From contig NC_088098.1 of the NCBI RefSeq assembly GCF_036370855.1, positions 202,289,336 to 202,353,335 on the forward strand: DNA of 64,000 bases, read 5' to 3'. The stretch is from Dromaius novaehollandiae. Taxonomy: Eukaryota > Chordata > Aves > Casuariiformes > Dromaiidae. The position numbers and the translations under genes were made by a program. This document shows positions 39,801 through 51,703 of the stretch, piece by piece (the first letter of the stretch is position 1; the number at the start of each line of letters is the position of its first letter). The notes under the pieces were generated by a model. The model did no database searches. It was not told the DNA's origin and saw only the letters and a list, made by a program, of their open reading frames with translations.

Positions 39801-42800
39801 TGAAGATAGCCCACACACTAAATATGTATAATGTAAACTGAACACAGTAACACAGAGCTATGATGTGATTGATTCATTATACTTAATTTCCCCCTTTCAG
39901 AGTTTTCTATCCCCATAATTGAAAGAAGAGTTCAGGAATTATCTAAGAGTTAGTGAAGTACAGGTTAAATTCCCTACAGTGGTGTCTCCTGTTGTTCCAT
40001 GACCTGAATTGAGTAGGAGTGCAGAAGATAGTGTATCCTTTCATTTGCATGAAGTATTCATACTAGACAAAGCTGCACATCAATAATACCTACTATAAGC
40101 TTGACTGTTGGATGTATCAGGTCATTAATAATGCTATATAGAGTATTTTACATCTGGATTGCCTGTTTGAATATAGCACGGGGACCTCGTAGCAGGAAAT
40201 AGTTGCTGTCAGATCAATCTGTGATGACCCCCTGAAGTAAATTGCTAGACCCAGTCTGTTCCTTGAAAGAAGTAGCTCATGATGGGAGTCTTGGGAGTGA
40301 AGTCAAAGGCAGAGCTCGTGTTAAGGAACACTGAGCTGCTTACTCTTGATGTTAGTTCTTCCTGGCCAGGACTAAGATCATCTCAATAAGGCACCATAAA
40401 GAAGCTTGAATGGCTGACACCATACAGTATGTGTTAAATTAGGTAAACAGAAATGATCATTGTTGAAGGCTGTCAGTTTTTTTCGTAAGTGATGTATTCA
40501 TTTAAAATAAAGAACAAGGAAACTTTCTATGATTTCATATACATATCTGTTTAAATCCCAACTGAGCCAAACTTTAGATATCTCATCTTTCTATGAACAG
40601 CTAGCTTTTGTTAACTCCACTTGAAACTTAAGATTATCAGAAGACTAAATCTGAGTGTGTGTTGTGTGACTTGCATGGATTCTTGTGCAAGTAAATATAT
40701 TTATACCACTACAGGATTACTTTTATTCTGCAAAGAAAATGTTATTTTTTTATTACTGAAACAAGTGTGCTTCTATAGTGGAAATAAATTTGACTGCTAC
40801 AACCGAAAATTGCTCCTGAGACGATGTTTCTTCAGAGAGAAAACCAAAGGGCTACATATGTAGGGGAACCTGGATGCTCCACATTTTAACAGCCCAAAGT
40901 TGCTAGTGCCTACATTCCCTGTGTAGTAAACTGGAGAGACAAGGCACCTCAAAATAAGATTCAAAACAACCAGTACTTGGGAAAGGAAAAGAGGAGACAA
41001 ACCAGCTGGATAGAAATGCCCTAGAGGGAAGTGTATCTGAAATTCTTTCTTTTTTTTCCTCAAAGTAAGTGACTACCTTATGTGTGTCAAACATGTTTAC
41101 ACCGGAAGTAGCTTACTTTGCATGTCTAAGTCATTCTCTTCATTTGGAGAAATGACTTTTCTTTCCCTTTTTAAACATGGAAGAGACAATTCAGAATGTT
41201 TGTTGCAATTGCCTAATGCATAGAGGTACTGGAATTTGCCCAGATGCTAACATGGATTTTGTAATTGCCTTATCCTGAGGTGACCCACTTTCTAGAAGAC
41301 TGTTCTGAGTGCCGAACTATGGCTGGGTAGGAATGACTGAGTGTCAATGTAACCTGGAATGCAAAAATTAGTGACCAGAAGGACCGTGTCAGGCCAGAGA
41401 ATGCTTCTGTAGTCCTTTGCATACAAAATACTTGTCCAGGAAGGAGCAGGTGTGGAGCCTGGCTCCTGTTCTGAGATGTAGTTATGGTGCTAGTTTACAC
41501 GAGCACCTATATCTTCATCTTTTATTTCAGTTGAAGGACTTAACCATTAGGATGAAGGTTTGCATCTTACATTGGACATTGAAGATTTGGAAAAAAAATT
41601 AGCTGAGATAAATCTGAAAGATTTGGTTTTTATTTCAGAAATTTGAACACTTCTCCAAATGTGAATAGAGCAACAAGCAAGCAATTATTTTTTCTAACAA
41701 CTATCTAGTCAGCCTCCTAACTATCTATTCAGCCTCCTAGGGAAGTGATGCATCCTTTGGTTATACAAAACCACTTTGAAAATATTAAATGGTGAAATTA
41801 AGTATGGTCATAAATAATTGAAAATACAGTTCCAACATAAAATTTAGAGCAAATTACAGAGTTTAATACAACAATTTTATAGCTCACTTTTTTCATATCA
41901 AAATTGCAGTCATTTTATGGTAATTTAAATTTAAATGTCATTCTTTCAAATACTAATCTGCAATATCTTAAACCTTAATTGCTTGATTTACCAATTCGGA
42001 ATCCTGATAGCAAAGTCTAAGGGCAAGATTTAGACCATCTAAACATCACCAAAGTCAGGACATACACTTGAACTCCATTCCTATGTCAAGGGGAGAGAGA
42101 GATTTTGGATTCCTGCGTAAAAGAAGGGTCTTTGAGTATATGTAAGCTAAGTGACATGGAGGAAACCACATACATATGGAGGAAGGGGCAAATATCTGGA
42201 AAAAAAAGGAGAGAAGTGAAGATCAAACATTTAGTAAAAGCGAAGGTGGGTAAAGCCAGTCATAGCAGTTAGATGCAGCCCAGTGGTGTTTTGCCAAGAC
42301 AAGTAATGAAACAAAGTACTTTAAATATCCCCAGTGGTTATTGGGAGCTTTCTTATTGAGCTTATTTCTGATGCATTGATGTCCAGTCTCATGGCTCTGT
42401 GAAGCCTCATGGGAATGTATACATGAAAAAGGTGAGGGGAAAAGTGCAGCCTGAGATTCAGCAGGAAGATCCATAGTGACAAGCTTGTTCATTCAGTGTG
42501 TGCTAGGATGCTTTCCCTCACTGCAGGGAGAAAATCTACTCAAACCTTAATAAATGTCATTATGCCCGCTACTCCTTAAAGGGTTTTCTAGCCAGTAATT
42601 CTAAGGCCAGCAGGCTGAATTATGAAGGTTAAATAAAGGCTACCCCACTGAGTTTCTCATCACCTGTTTTTGGTGGTGTGTCTCATCAATTTGTGCAAGG
42701 TTAAGACATTGATGAAGAGGAGCAAAGTGCATCCAGGTGTTTTCACAACACAATTTGCAGACAGACTTGCTAATGCTTAAACGGTATACTAAAAACAGCC

Positions 42801-44640
42801 AGAGAGGCTCACAGGGCACAGTTGTGAACCTGACCACTGGACAGCCTGGGATGAGCAGCAGCCATACTCCAATAGGACACACCTGAGAAAGCACGGTATG
42901 ATTCAACATGGACTTCATTTCCTTGAGTATAAGGGGTCATGTGTTATTTCTCTCTGGGCTACTTTGAGCAACTTTCAGCATGCACAAAGAGACTCTGCAA
43001 GCAGCATATACACAACTTCAAGTAGAAAATATGTATTGTCTAATGCGAACAATAGTTAGGATTTAAAAAGCTGTCAGGCTAAGCATTAGTATCCTCATCA
43101 CCTCTGACAGGGCATCCAAACAGCCTCTGCTAACCAGGCAGGCATCAGTCAGGAGAAGAAGGGTTGGCCTTCAGGGCTACCTGGAATGGTGCTTTGATGG
43201 TCCTGAGTTGCCATCTTCTGACTCCTTGTTTTTTCCTTTAGGATTTTTTAACTTTTCCATGTTCATAGTTTTTTTTTCTCCTTAAATTCTCAAATCGCTA
43301 CTGATACCTATCTCAAAAATCTTAGTTCTGTCTGTAGTTTTACCTTTCTTATCTTGCTTGACTTTTCTCCAGAAACTTTCTCAGCTTTTTCTCATAACTT
43401 GCAAATTTTCTCATCAGTCTGAGCCAAGGTTAGGCAGCTGGGCTGTTATCAGTGCTGGGCCTGGGTTACAGCTGAACACCTGCAATGGAGAGGCTACACA
43501 TTGACCAGGACAGTTGATGGGACCCACCCAATCTCAGTAGTCGTAGTCCAGGAGGTCTTGGATAGTGGTAGCACTAGACAGACCAACCTCTAGAGCATGT
43601 AGCAGTTCTCCAACACTTACTTGCAGAGGAACTGTGTGACTGGATAAAGGTGTCCTTTATGTTACTCCTGTTGCTATTTCCAGGACAACAGCAAGACTGT
43701 GCAAAACTTTCTTCCAGCTGTCTCTGGGTGCTGGAAAAGTCTCTCTCAGTCTCACAGGTAGCTCTGTGGAATAGGATGATGGGCCCAAGAAGGAAAGAAA
43801 AGTAAGTTTTGCCTTCTGAATTTTCTAAAGTAGAATTCAGGCAGATATGAGAACAGACTTTCATTTAAATCACACTATTTTCCAGTTGCCTAGTGGTAAA
43901 AGTTGCCCCAAATACTGCTACTAAACTAGTTCTTCCAATAATCTAGGACTGCACCTGATTTGTATATACTAATCTTGAACTGGACAACAATCTATCAAAA
44001 TAATCTACCTTTCAAAATCCAGATGAATTATATTCACTGCTTTGGCCATGTTCATATTTTGCCCCTCCTCCTCCAAAAGAGGAATTTTTAAATCTGTCAG
44101 ATAAAATCCCTCTTTGCAAGTAGGAACACAGGCTGACAACTCACATTTCTTTGCCTTTTCATAGAACTTTACAGGCTCATTTGCCACAAATGAGCATTAG
44201 CGATGTCACCTGCCTCTCCAACTCACACTCCCCCAGAAGTCCCTCTCAGAAAGGCAGAGCACTCCAAGAAGACAGTATCAGATCCAGGGCTGATACTCTG
44301 CAAACACAAAAATACTCTTGAAAATCCTACTTGATGTCAATCAGGAGCTTGACAGGGGTTATGGGTGGGAGAAGAGGGAGGAGGAAATACTTCTTCTCCA
44401 TTGTTGCTGAAATCAAATAGTGAATTTAAGGCAGAGAGTGTGAGACAATTGCCATCAAATGCAATGGCTTTCACCCCCCCGCCCCTGAGTTGAACGTAAT
44501 AACCTTGAAATCTGGGATAAATGAAAACATCTAGACTTTTGACACAGGTGACAGCTTAAGGCCCAGTGTAGGTTCTCATTTCACAGGCTGCCATTTCTCC
44601 TTTATTGACTCAGGAGATGGGCCCCACATCTTCTTAGAGG
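39801..44640. other. Intergenic DNA right of MSANTD4
   Basis: AT-rich to average composition, with no recognised gene. At 41703-41740 a short duplicated phrase (CAGCCTCCTAACTATCTA-like, two copies) is visible. Open frames at 42223-42918 on the minus strand and elsewhere lack domain or splice support. Confidence 0.6.
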
Positions 44641-44651
44641 AATTAGTAATG

Positions 44652-44738
44652 CCCAGCATGCCCCCTGTCCCCGTTAGCGCTACCCAGCATGCCCCCTGTC
44701 CCCGTTAGCGCTACCCAGCATGCCTCCTGTTGCTCCCG
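44652..44738. repeat. 31-bp tandem repeat, two exact copies and a partial third
   Basis: The unit starts CCCAGCATGCCCCCTGTC and ends GTTAGCGCTA. Copies are 44652-44682 and 44683-44713, identical to each other. A diverged third starts at 44714. It marks the left edge of the GC-rich block that also carries the PHF7-like copy. Confidence 0.92.
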
Positions 44739-44940
44739 CGGGCAAAGTGCTTTGAAACTTGACCCAGGCCAGCCTGACCCGCTTGGAGTGGAAGGGCGAG
44801 AGGCAGCCTGGCCAGTGGACTCACTGCAGGGACCAGTGGCACAAGGACAACAGTTATCACCCCACATGCTTAGGGGCTGCCCTGGGCCTGGCTGGCAGCA
44901 GCAGCCGCCCCTTCCCACAACCCAGGAGCGTGTCAGGACA

Positions 44941-45022
44941 GGAGTCCCTTCCCCAGCAAACTCTGGGCTGCCATTTTGCTTCAGCTGCCATTTTATGGCA
45001 TCAGTGTAATGTGTTCAGTCCA
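44941..45022 (+). repeat. Left arm of an 82-bp inverted repeat
   Basis: This segment matches the reverse complement of 53865-53946, about 85% identical by eye. Both contain GTCCCTTCCCC and a doubled GCCATTTT motif. The arms bracket 8.8 kb containing the PHF7-like copy and the candidate small gene. Confidence 0.85.
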
Positions 45023-45328
45023 TTTAAATTAAATATGAATAGAAAGTAATTAAAATAATTAAACTAAATCATGGCACTGTCCCACCCCCCCCCTCCCCCC
45101 AAGGCTGCTTAATAAGCCCTACCTTGTCTGGGTTGGGGAGAAGTTCACAGGGGCAGGGGGCATCTAAATGGTGGGGGGTAGGAACAGCTAGGGACACAGC
45201 CTGAGGACTACGGGTCTGTCCTGGAAGGCCACCAAGGGCCCCAGCCTGGTGGGGTGACCATGCAGCATTACTGGGGTGGACTCCAGGCTTTGCACAGTGC
45301 TGCGAGACACAGGCAGCACTGCCTGCAG

Positions 45329-45474
45329 AAATGGGAAACCAGAACGCAATGCCAGCTTCAGGAGAGCATGTGCATGGGGACAGTGAGGAAAAGCCCCAGA
45401 GGGATTCTCAGAAAAGACCGTGTGAACCTGAAGAACTGGTTGATGGGCCTGTGAATCAGAAACTGTATTTTGAG
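45329..45474 (+). CDS. Candidate coding exon A of an unrecognised small gene
   Basis: The segment is flanked by an acceptor (CTGCCTGCAG ending at 45328) and a consensus donor (TTTGAG|GTAAGT at 45474/45475). An ATG at 45331 opens a frame with no stop to the donor: 48 codons, phase 0, hydrophilic and acidic (it starts MGNQNAMPASGEHVHGD and ends NQKLYFE). No family was recognised. It could splice in phase to 46448 or 47643. The strand, splice sites and frame agree, but no homology supports it, so it may be chance. Confidence 0.35.
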
Positions 45475-46447
45475 GTAAGTGTCACACAGCTGTGGGGGAT
45501 CTTACAGCTAGCTACCTGTCAGACCATTACAGGGAGCAAGCTGCTGCTCTGTGTGCTGCCTTGGCCTTAGCTCGATGACCTTATAGAAAGCTTCAAAAAG
45601 ACTGACTGAGAAGGGGGAGAACAGAAGTGTTCTGTGATCTGTTTGTGTTCCTGTCCAGGTCTGCAGCAGTCAAAGAAAGGAGAAGGGGCATAGATGTGTT
45701 AGCAGTGTTTGAGGGGGAAAAAAAAAAAAAAAAGAAAAAGAGTGGAAAAATGCTGGAGGAGCCTGACTAGCAACCAACTCCCCTCATACCCTGTTAGTAA
45801 AGTTTCTCTGTTGATCGGCCAATGTTTCATTTCTTATATATGTGTAGCAGGAGCATGCCAGTAGACATTTCTATGCCACTACTTCTGTTAAAAGTCATTT
45901 CCTATGCTCCTGGGGAGGTGGGAAGCTTTTGGAGTATAAATCCCCTTTTGAAGCTGCAGCTTACACCAGGCAGCAACAAAGCACTTTAAAAGAAACAAGG
46001 ACTAGAGCTGAATGAAGATTGAATTATTCTCCCTGGGAAATATTGATGTTTTTCATGTATTTAGAACTATTGAAATAATTTGTTTAAATAATATGATTCC
46101 CTCCTGTTTCCTTTTTTTTCACATTGTAATAGTCACATAAAAATGTCAATGTTGACATGGTTAAAGATTATCAGTGAATATTTTTATCTTGTCTTAAGAT
46201 GGAAAAATAAGATTTATTGAAAGTGATTTTGGTCTGGAACATTGATGATGAACCTTGTACTTTATGATTCTACTGAAATAGTTATGAGAGCCTGTTGTTC
46301 CTCAAACAAGTATAGATTATAGATTATTGTCATAGTGTTGACTTCAGAAGTACACAATATGTGAATGAACTTTTAGACTATTGAACTTCCTATGTGATAT
46401 TTCAGTTGCTATGCAGTTTACCGTTAAGTATTTTTTTTCCTTCTTAG

Positions 46448-46548
46448 AATTTTGTCTCCTGCAGGAAGCAGTCATGTACTAATTCCTTCCTCAGTGAACC
46501 AGGAAATACCTGGCAGAAGACACGTCTGTGACTGAAGACATGATGGAA
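46448..46548 (+). CDS. Candidate alternative exon B of the same small gene
   Basis: A strong acceptor (TTTTTTTTCCTTCTTAG) and donor (GATGGAA|GTAAGA) flank 101 bases. Joined to exon A in phase 0 it adds 27 residues (NFVSCRKQSCTNS...) and then a stop at 46529-46531, so it would shorten the product. It may be a skipped or poison exon, or not an exon at all. Confidence 0.25.
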
Positions 46549-47229
46549 GTAAGAAGCTTTTCATTAATTTTTCCACACTGGTGTGTCTGCCTTGGGACAG
46601 CATTTTCCTTTACCAGTGTACTTGAGTCATAAGATTCCACTAAGCTGCAACAATTTTGTAAAATAGAATTCTGTTATTAGTCTAGCAGATATCTTTGTTC
46701 TTAGGCTTTCTTCTAGTCTGTAAAGATACAAGAGATGTACTAGGGACAAGCAGAATCATACAGGACACATTTTAACTATCTATTTATTTTACCTTTGTGT
46801 GAACCACAGTATCTGAAACTGGTTATCGTGCTAGGGCTGCTATGGAAGACAATCCTAACCAATACAAGAGTATTATGACAACTCACAGAAGGAGTATTTA
46901 GAATATTATTTAAAAGTGGAGGAAATACTTTTTTCCATAGCTCAATAGATTTCTTTCTGTTCATCCTACCAATGGCAAGTGTCTCTTCCCCTTTCTCTCA
47001 AACTTTTTTCCAATTTGTCTTGGACAAAAATGGATAATGTAAGGTGAATAATGGAGGGTGAGAAAGTGGGAAGGCATACCATAAAGGTCACCATAAAAAA
47101 GAGAGGGAGAATATGAAGCCTGAATCAGATTAGAATTGATTGAAATGATTGCATGGAAAGGAGTGAATTCTAATCTTTGTTGGTAATCCTGGGACAGGAA
47201 AATGAAAAGTTTACCTTAATGTATTGCTG

Positions 47230-47660
47230 AGATATTGATGGGTGTAGCAGGTAAACAGTGGAAGGTTGGCAAGGAGACAGGAGCATGTTGACCAGTCAAT
47301 CATTCCAGTTGCCAAAACACCTGATGTACAGAACCCATAACGAATGGCAGGTCGTGACCCTTCGACATAGGCATCAATCTGGACTTGTGTATTCCTAAAT
47401 AATCACTACTCCCCTTGTTATCTGTAACACATGCACAGTACCCCATATTGTAACCTATTAGCTCGCCTTACACCCACACACTCCTGAACCTTGCCATGGG
47501 CCAATGCTCTGTGGTGCCTGGGACAGCCCAGTCACTTCCCCACAAGGTTCCTGGGGTTACCCCTGCGGTTTGGGGATTTCAAGGTAATAAACATGTAATA
47601 ACATTACTCCAGAGTTGTGTCTTCTACCTCTGCATATTCCAGGTATCAGTTACCACTGTT
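47230..47660 (+). mobile_element. LTR-like segment with AATAAA (boundaries uncertain)
   Basis: Moderately GC-rich DNA leads into AATAAA at 47586-47591, followed by a U5-like stretch rich in T and C. This is the layout of an LTR 3' half in plus orientation. I could not fix TG...CA ends or a target duplication, so the call is tentative. Candidate exon C begins within its 3' end. Confidence 0.3.
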
Positions 47661-47726
47661 ACCAAGAGGCAACACCAGAAGCTTAGGAGACTTTTGAGAA
47701 GAAAACTTATGAATCATAAAAGTTAG
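47643..47726 (+). CDS. Candidate terminal exon C of the small gene
   Basis: The acceptor CTACCTCTGCATATTCCAG ends at 47642. In phase 0 after exon A it encodes 27 residues, very basic (VSVTTVTKRQHQKLRRLLRR...), and stops at TAG 47724-47726. AATAAA follows at 47815-47820. With exon A the product would be 75 aa, acidic then basic. The combination of acceptor, compatible phase, stop and nearby poly(A) signal is suggestive, but no homologue is known to me. Confidence 0.33.
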   Translation, partial: VSVTTVTKRQHQKLRRLLRRKLMNHKS

Positions 47727-47826
47727 CTGTCATTTTTTGCCAGCAGGTACCAAAGTGCCTACAATGTATAAAGAAATGGAAGCCCAGAAATCTTCTAGGA
47801 CTGTGGAAAATTGTAATAAAAATGTT

Positions 47827-49000
47827 TATGTTGATATGAATGGAGAGTGAATGTGAATGCATGGGTGTAAAATACCAGTAGGAGAAGGGCTATAAAAATT
47901 GCATATGTTGCTGACACCTAGAGTAGCTGATCATCAAGATCCTAGCACGCATCTATCTGCAGTTTCTCAGGACAACAAGATCTGAAATGGTAACTGTTAC
48001 TAAATCTTGATGACTCACATATGTGGGACAGGATAGAGAGATTCATCACTACCAGCTCCTGGAAGGTAAGATGAGACACATCCCAAACCAGCACACTCCT
48101 AAAAACAAAGAACATAAGAAGTGCGGAGAAGGGCTTGAAAATTCATGGCCCTTGTCCTCCATGCTATTGCAAGCAATCCTGGACAGACTACCTGGATACA
48201 GGTGTCTTAGTGCCTGAATGCTCAGTGGACTGCTTAGACACATCTTGGTGCTTGCGGGTATTAGAGTACAAGTGTGACAGACTGAAATAAGTTGTGTTTC
48301 AAAATAAATGTGTTTTTCTTTCCTATGAGATATAGCATTGAGCTACATTGTTGGTACAGTGTTGCAACATTATTTCCTACAGGGCAATCTGGCAGTCATT
48401 ATGTTTTCAGGAGTTTCTCAAGGATATGTATACTGCAATAAGCAATTCAACATTTATTCATATAATTACAACTTGTGAGATGAAATACTCTATTTATATA
48501 ATTACAGGATCATCTCTAGTGCTAAACTGCAATGAAAACCAGCATTTCTAGGACTGTGTTCATCCCATGCTGACAAAGAGTGTTAAAATAGTTCAGATTA
48601 ATTGTAACCACTAGATCAAGAACTGTATTCCCCACAGTCCTTTCAGTAACAGATCATACACAACTAAATTTAGATGTCTAAATGTAGGAAAAAACTAAAA
48701 TACCTAAACTTTTTTTTAAAAAAAGCCATTTTAGATGCCCTAGCATACCTGAGACATGAACATAGAGCTGACATACATGACACAGGATCTCGGGGAGACC
48801 TGTAAATAGGCATCTTTGTACCAGGCAAGATATGCTAAGATATCTAAAACTCCAGGAGACATCTCCCTTAAAGACTTGAATTATTCTGTACAGAGAGCAT
48901 TCAGTTTTCTACAGACAAATGTCCAGCGCCAGTTTAGAGTTCATGAGGTATTTGAGACATCTATGCATAGCAGACACAGTCAAACCTTTCTGTCATGACA
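47827..49000. other. Intergenic DNA left of the PHF7-like copy
   Basis: AT-rich to average DNA with no recognised gene. Composition changes abruptly to GC-rich at about 49,000. Confidence 0.55.
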
Positions 49001-49004
49001 GCCT

Positions 49005-49295
49005 TGTTCTGGAGTGGCAGTGACAGTGGCGCAACAGCGGCACCATGCAACACCCAGGTGGTGGCTTGTCACAGTGGTGCTCCATGAAACTAGTGGCTGT
49101 AGCAGGTTAGAGTGGCAGCCTGTGCCACCCCAGGGACTGTCGCTATGTCAAAGTGGCAGCCTGTGTCAACTCGGCAGCAGTGGCTTGTCACACTGGCAGC
49201 CAGTGAAGCCCTCTCATCGGTGGCAGTGTCCCAGTGGTGGCTGGTGTCACCCCGGCAGCGGCGGTGTGTCACAGTGGCGGTGGGTGACGCAGGTG
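49005..49295. repeat. Degenerate GTGGC-rich minisatellite
   Basis: Seven or more imperfect copies of a unit of about 35-40 bases with the core CAGTGGCAGCCTGTGTCA (also GGTGGCTTGTCACAGTGG and similar). The copies are diverged, with indels. It sits immediately upstream of the PHF7-like first exon. The open frames of up to 289 codons that cross it come from the repeat lacking stops. Confidence 0.75.
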
Positions 49296-49954
49296 GCCCA
49301 GGCGGTACAAAAAGCACCAGCCCGGCCCCGCTGCTCCCCAGGGTCGGTGCAGCAGTGTCTGGAGCAGAGATCCCGGCGAGGCTGGGCCAGGGCTTTTCCG
49401 GAGCACTCGCCGGTGACCCACCTTGTGTGTGCCATGAAGCGCAAGGCCCCCGACTCGAGGAGGGTAAGAGCAGAGCCACCCCCAGCTCCCTGCAGCCTGC
49501 CGCTGGGTGAAGGCCTTGTGGGGCAGCCCGTGGACAGCTGCGAGCGGTGCGATGGCAGGAAGGCAGAAGCTATGCAGCGGTCCTGCGGCAGGGCCCGTCC
49601 TCTGCTGCACACCAGGACTGGGGTGCGGGGAGGGCTGTGCAGGGAGGGAGGGCTGTGCAGGGAGCCAAGGCCAGGGCTGGCCGGGAGCAAGGGGCCTTGG
49701 GAAGGGGCAAGAGGGGCTGGCAGAGGCAAGGGGAAGGCGACTGCAGGTCGCGCGGGGCAGCCCCAGAGGCCGGGGCAGGACCCTGCTTTGGGACAGCGTG
49801 GGGCTGTCGGGCAGCGGTGGGGCAGCAATCAGCACCAGGAGGGCATTTGGGCAGCTGGGACAGAGCAGGTCCTGGCGGGGTAAGCCCTCCAGGACCCTCT
49901 GCCAGGCCCCTGCGAGGCGCTCAGGGGTTGTGGCCTTTGCTCTCCCCTCCACAG

Positions 49955-50046
49955 CCTGTGTGCTGTGTGGCCAGGCTGATTCTGACCCGGACATCTATGG
50001 GCAGAAGAGCCACAGGGATGGTCTCTGCACCCATAAGAACTGCCTG
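49955..50046 (+). pseudogene. PHF7-like exon 2: first half of the extended PHD
   Basis: The acceptor CCCCTCCACAG and donor CTG|GTGAGT bound 92 bases. The frame reads CVLCGQADSDPDIYGQK and then GLCTHKNCL, the C-x2-C...H-x3-C opening of the extended PHD in G2E3/PHF7 proteins. It is in frame and undamaged. Confidence 0.85.
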
Positions 50047-50580
50047 GTGAGTCTCCCTGGGGCTACCTTCAGCTTCCCCCTGCTGTCCCAGCCCAGCAGC
50101 CTGCGATCTCCATGGCCAGACAGGCAGGATGGGGGCATGGGGGTGCGCCTGGGTCTGGGGCTGCAGGAAATCCCATCCCAAGAGCTCTGGGGGTGTTGAC
50201 TCCGCCTCAACACCTCCTGCAGTCCCTTGGCTGCGCTCTGCTTGGGCTCTCCTCGTCCACCCCACCATGGCCCATGTGTGCCCTGCTCAGCAAGGCCCAG
50301 CAGGCCAGCGCTGCTTGCAGCAGGGTCCCCCAGCCCCTTGCCAGGGCACTCTCCGCCAGTGCCTCCCCAGCCCACAGCACAGCCCATGCTCCCACCTTGC
50401 CAGACCTCTGTGCTGCTTCTTGCGGAGCAGCTTGAAGGTCCAGCAGCACTGCAGCTCACCCAGCGCCAGGGAACTGAGCATGGCCTGCCCCAGCACTCTC
50501 GCCAGGGTCTCAGCACCATCCACCAGCAACGCGCCATGTCTCCCTGACCTAGCAAGCTCTGGGACTTCTCTGTTTTTCAG

Positions 50581-50682
50581 TATCTTGCTAGCGGGCTCCC
50601 TGTGAGATGCCCCAAGGACACGGGAGCCGAGGAGTTCCTTCCCGCAGATATCAGGCGGACAGTGAAGCGGGCAACTCAGAAG
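50581..50682 (+). pseudogene. PHF7-like exon 3: linker of the extended PHD
   Basis: The acceptor CTCTGTTTTTCAG and donor CAGAAG|GTGAAG bound 34 intact codons (YLASGLP... FLPADIRRTVKRATQK). The family normally has FLP-x-DIR-x-x-x-K-x-A here. The phase matches exon 2. Confidence 0.82.
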
Positions 50683-50929
50683 GTGAAGACCTAGCAGGGG
50701 TGTGGGGAGGTTTGTGCTGGGACGGGTTTGTGCGAGTTCAGCCTGTGTTTCCAGGAAGGAAATCCTGGGGTTTCCCGGCAGCTTTAGGCAACACTCCCGC
50801 AAATCTCAGGAGCTGCAGCGAGGCTCTGGCAGAAGCAGAAACCTCAGGCCTTGAGGTGGCTCTGCAGCATGTGAGCCAGCGGTGCCCACCTCCCTGCAGA
50901 CTTTCTTCTTCCCTGCAGACCTCCTTCAC

Positions 50930-51040
50930 CCTCCGGCTAGCACTGGCCAAGCAGGAGAGGCAACTGCTTGCTGTGCCCCGCAGTGACCCTTGAAGAGCCC
51001 TGCCGCAGCCACAGGCAGGGCGTGCAGGTCTCCTGGACGT
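50930..51040 (+). pseudogene. PHF7-like exon 4 remnant: second half of the extended PHD
   Basis: Between exons 3 and 5 one expects an exon for the CFVCG...ITC...FHLPC segment. Only a poor trace is readable (GQAGEATACCAPQ, then an in-frame TGA). The functional ePHD would be lost if this is the only copy of the exon. The assignment is by position and weak resemblance. Confidence 0.4.
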
Positions 51041-51452
51041 CCCTTTGCCTCTGCTCCGGCTGCTGGAGCAGAGTGGGAAGGTCTGCTCTCAGCAAGACCC
51101 TGGCAATCCCTTGTTCTCGGGCCCCTGCGGGCGGGGATGCCTTCCTGGCACCACGCTGGAAAACCACTGTCTTTGCCAGCCTCCTCTCTGCAGGCAACGT
51201 CCCCCTCTGGGTCGGCGTGAGCGCGCCAGGGCCCATCTCAGACACCTGATGCTCAGGCCTCAGACAGAACCTGATGCTGGGGCCCGTGGGTGGGAGAGTC
51301 TCCGGGGGAAGGCGGCAGTGGGAAGAGAGACATGCGCACCCTGCCGGGGGAGCAGCCAGCCTCTGCAGCCTTTGGGGTTGTCTTGTCCAGAAACATGGAT
51401 GGACTCTGCACATCCTGACCAGGCCCCCCCTCTTCCAAAATCTTCCGCCCAG

Positions 51453-51615
51453 GTCCTTCTGCCGGGAACATCGGCCAGAACAAACCGTGCAGGCACAGCA
51501 GGATGGGGAAACCTCCTGTCTCATCTGTCTGGAGCCTGTGGAGGACAAGCTGTCCTACCACATGATGGTGTGTCCCACGTGTTCGCACGCGTGGTTCCAC
51601 CGGGGCTGCATCCAG
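51453..51615 (+). pseudogene. PHF7-like exon 5: RING-type zinc module
   Basis: The acceptor CTTCCGCCCAG and donor ATCCAG|GTAGAA bound 163 bases that read in frame (SFCREHRPEQ, then CLICLEPVED, VCPTCSHAWFHRGCIQ). All the Cys and His zinc ligands of this module are present. Confidence 0.87.
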
Positions 51616-51703
51616 GTAGAAGGCCCCCTCCGTGCCCCTTTGGCCTGGCAGGTGCCCAGCTGGGAGCAGTGTCCCGCTCACACTGCTTGGGCCTCTCTTG
51701 CAG

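Noticed and set aside
49014-49883. 289-codon plus-strand open frame
   Set aside because: It runs through the GTGGC minisatellite and intron-like sequence in the wrong relation to the PHF7-like exons. It is open only because the repeat lacks stops.
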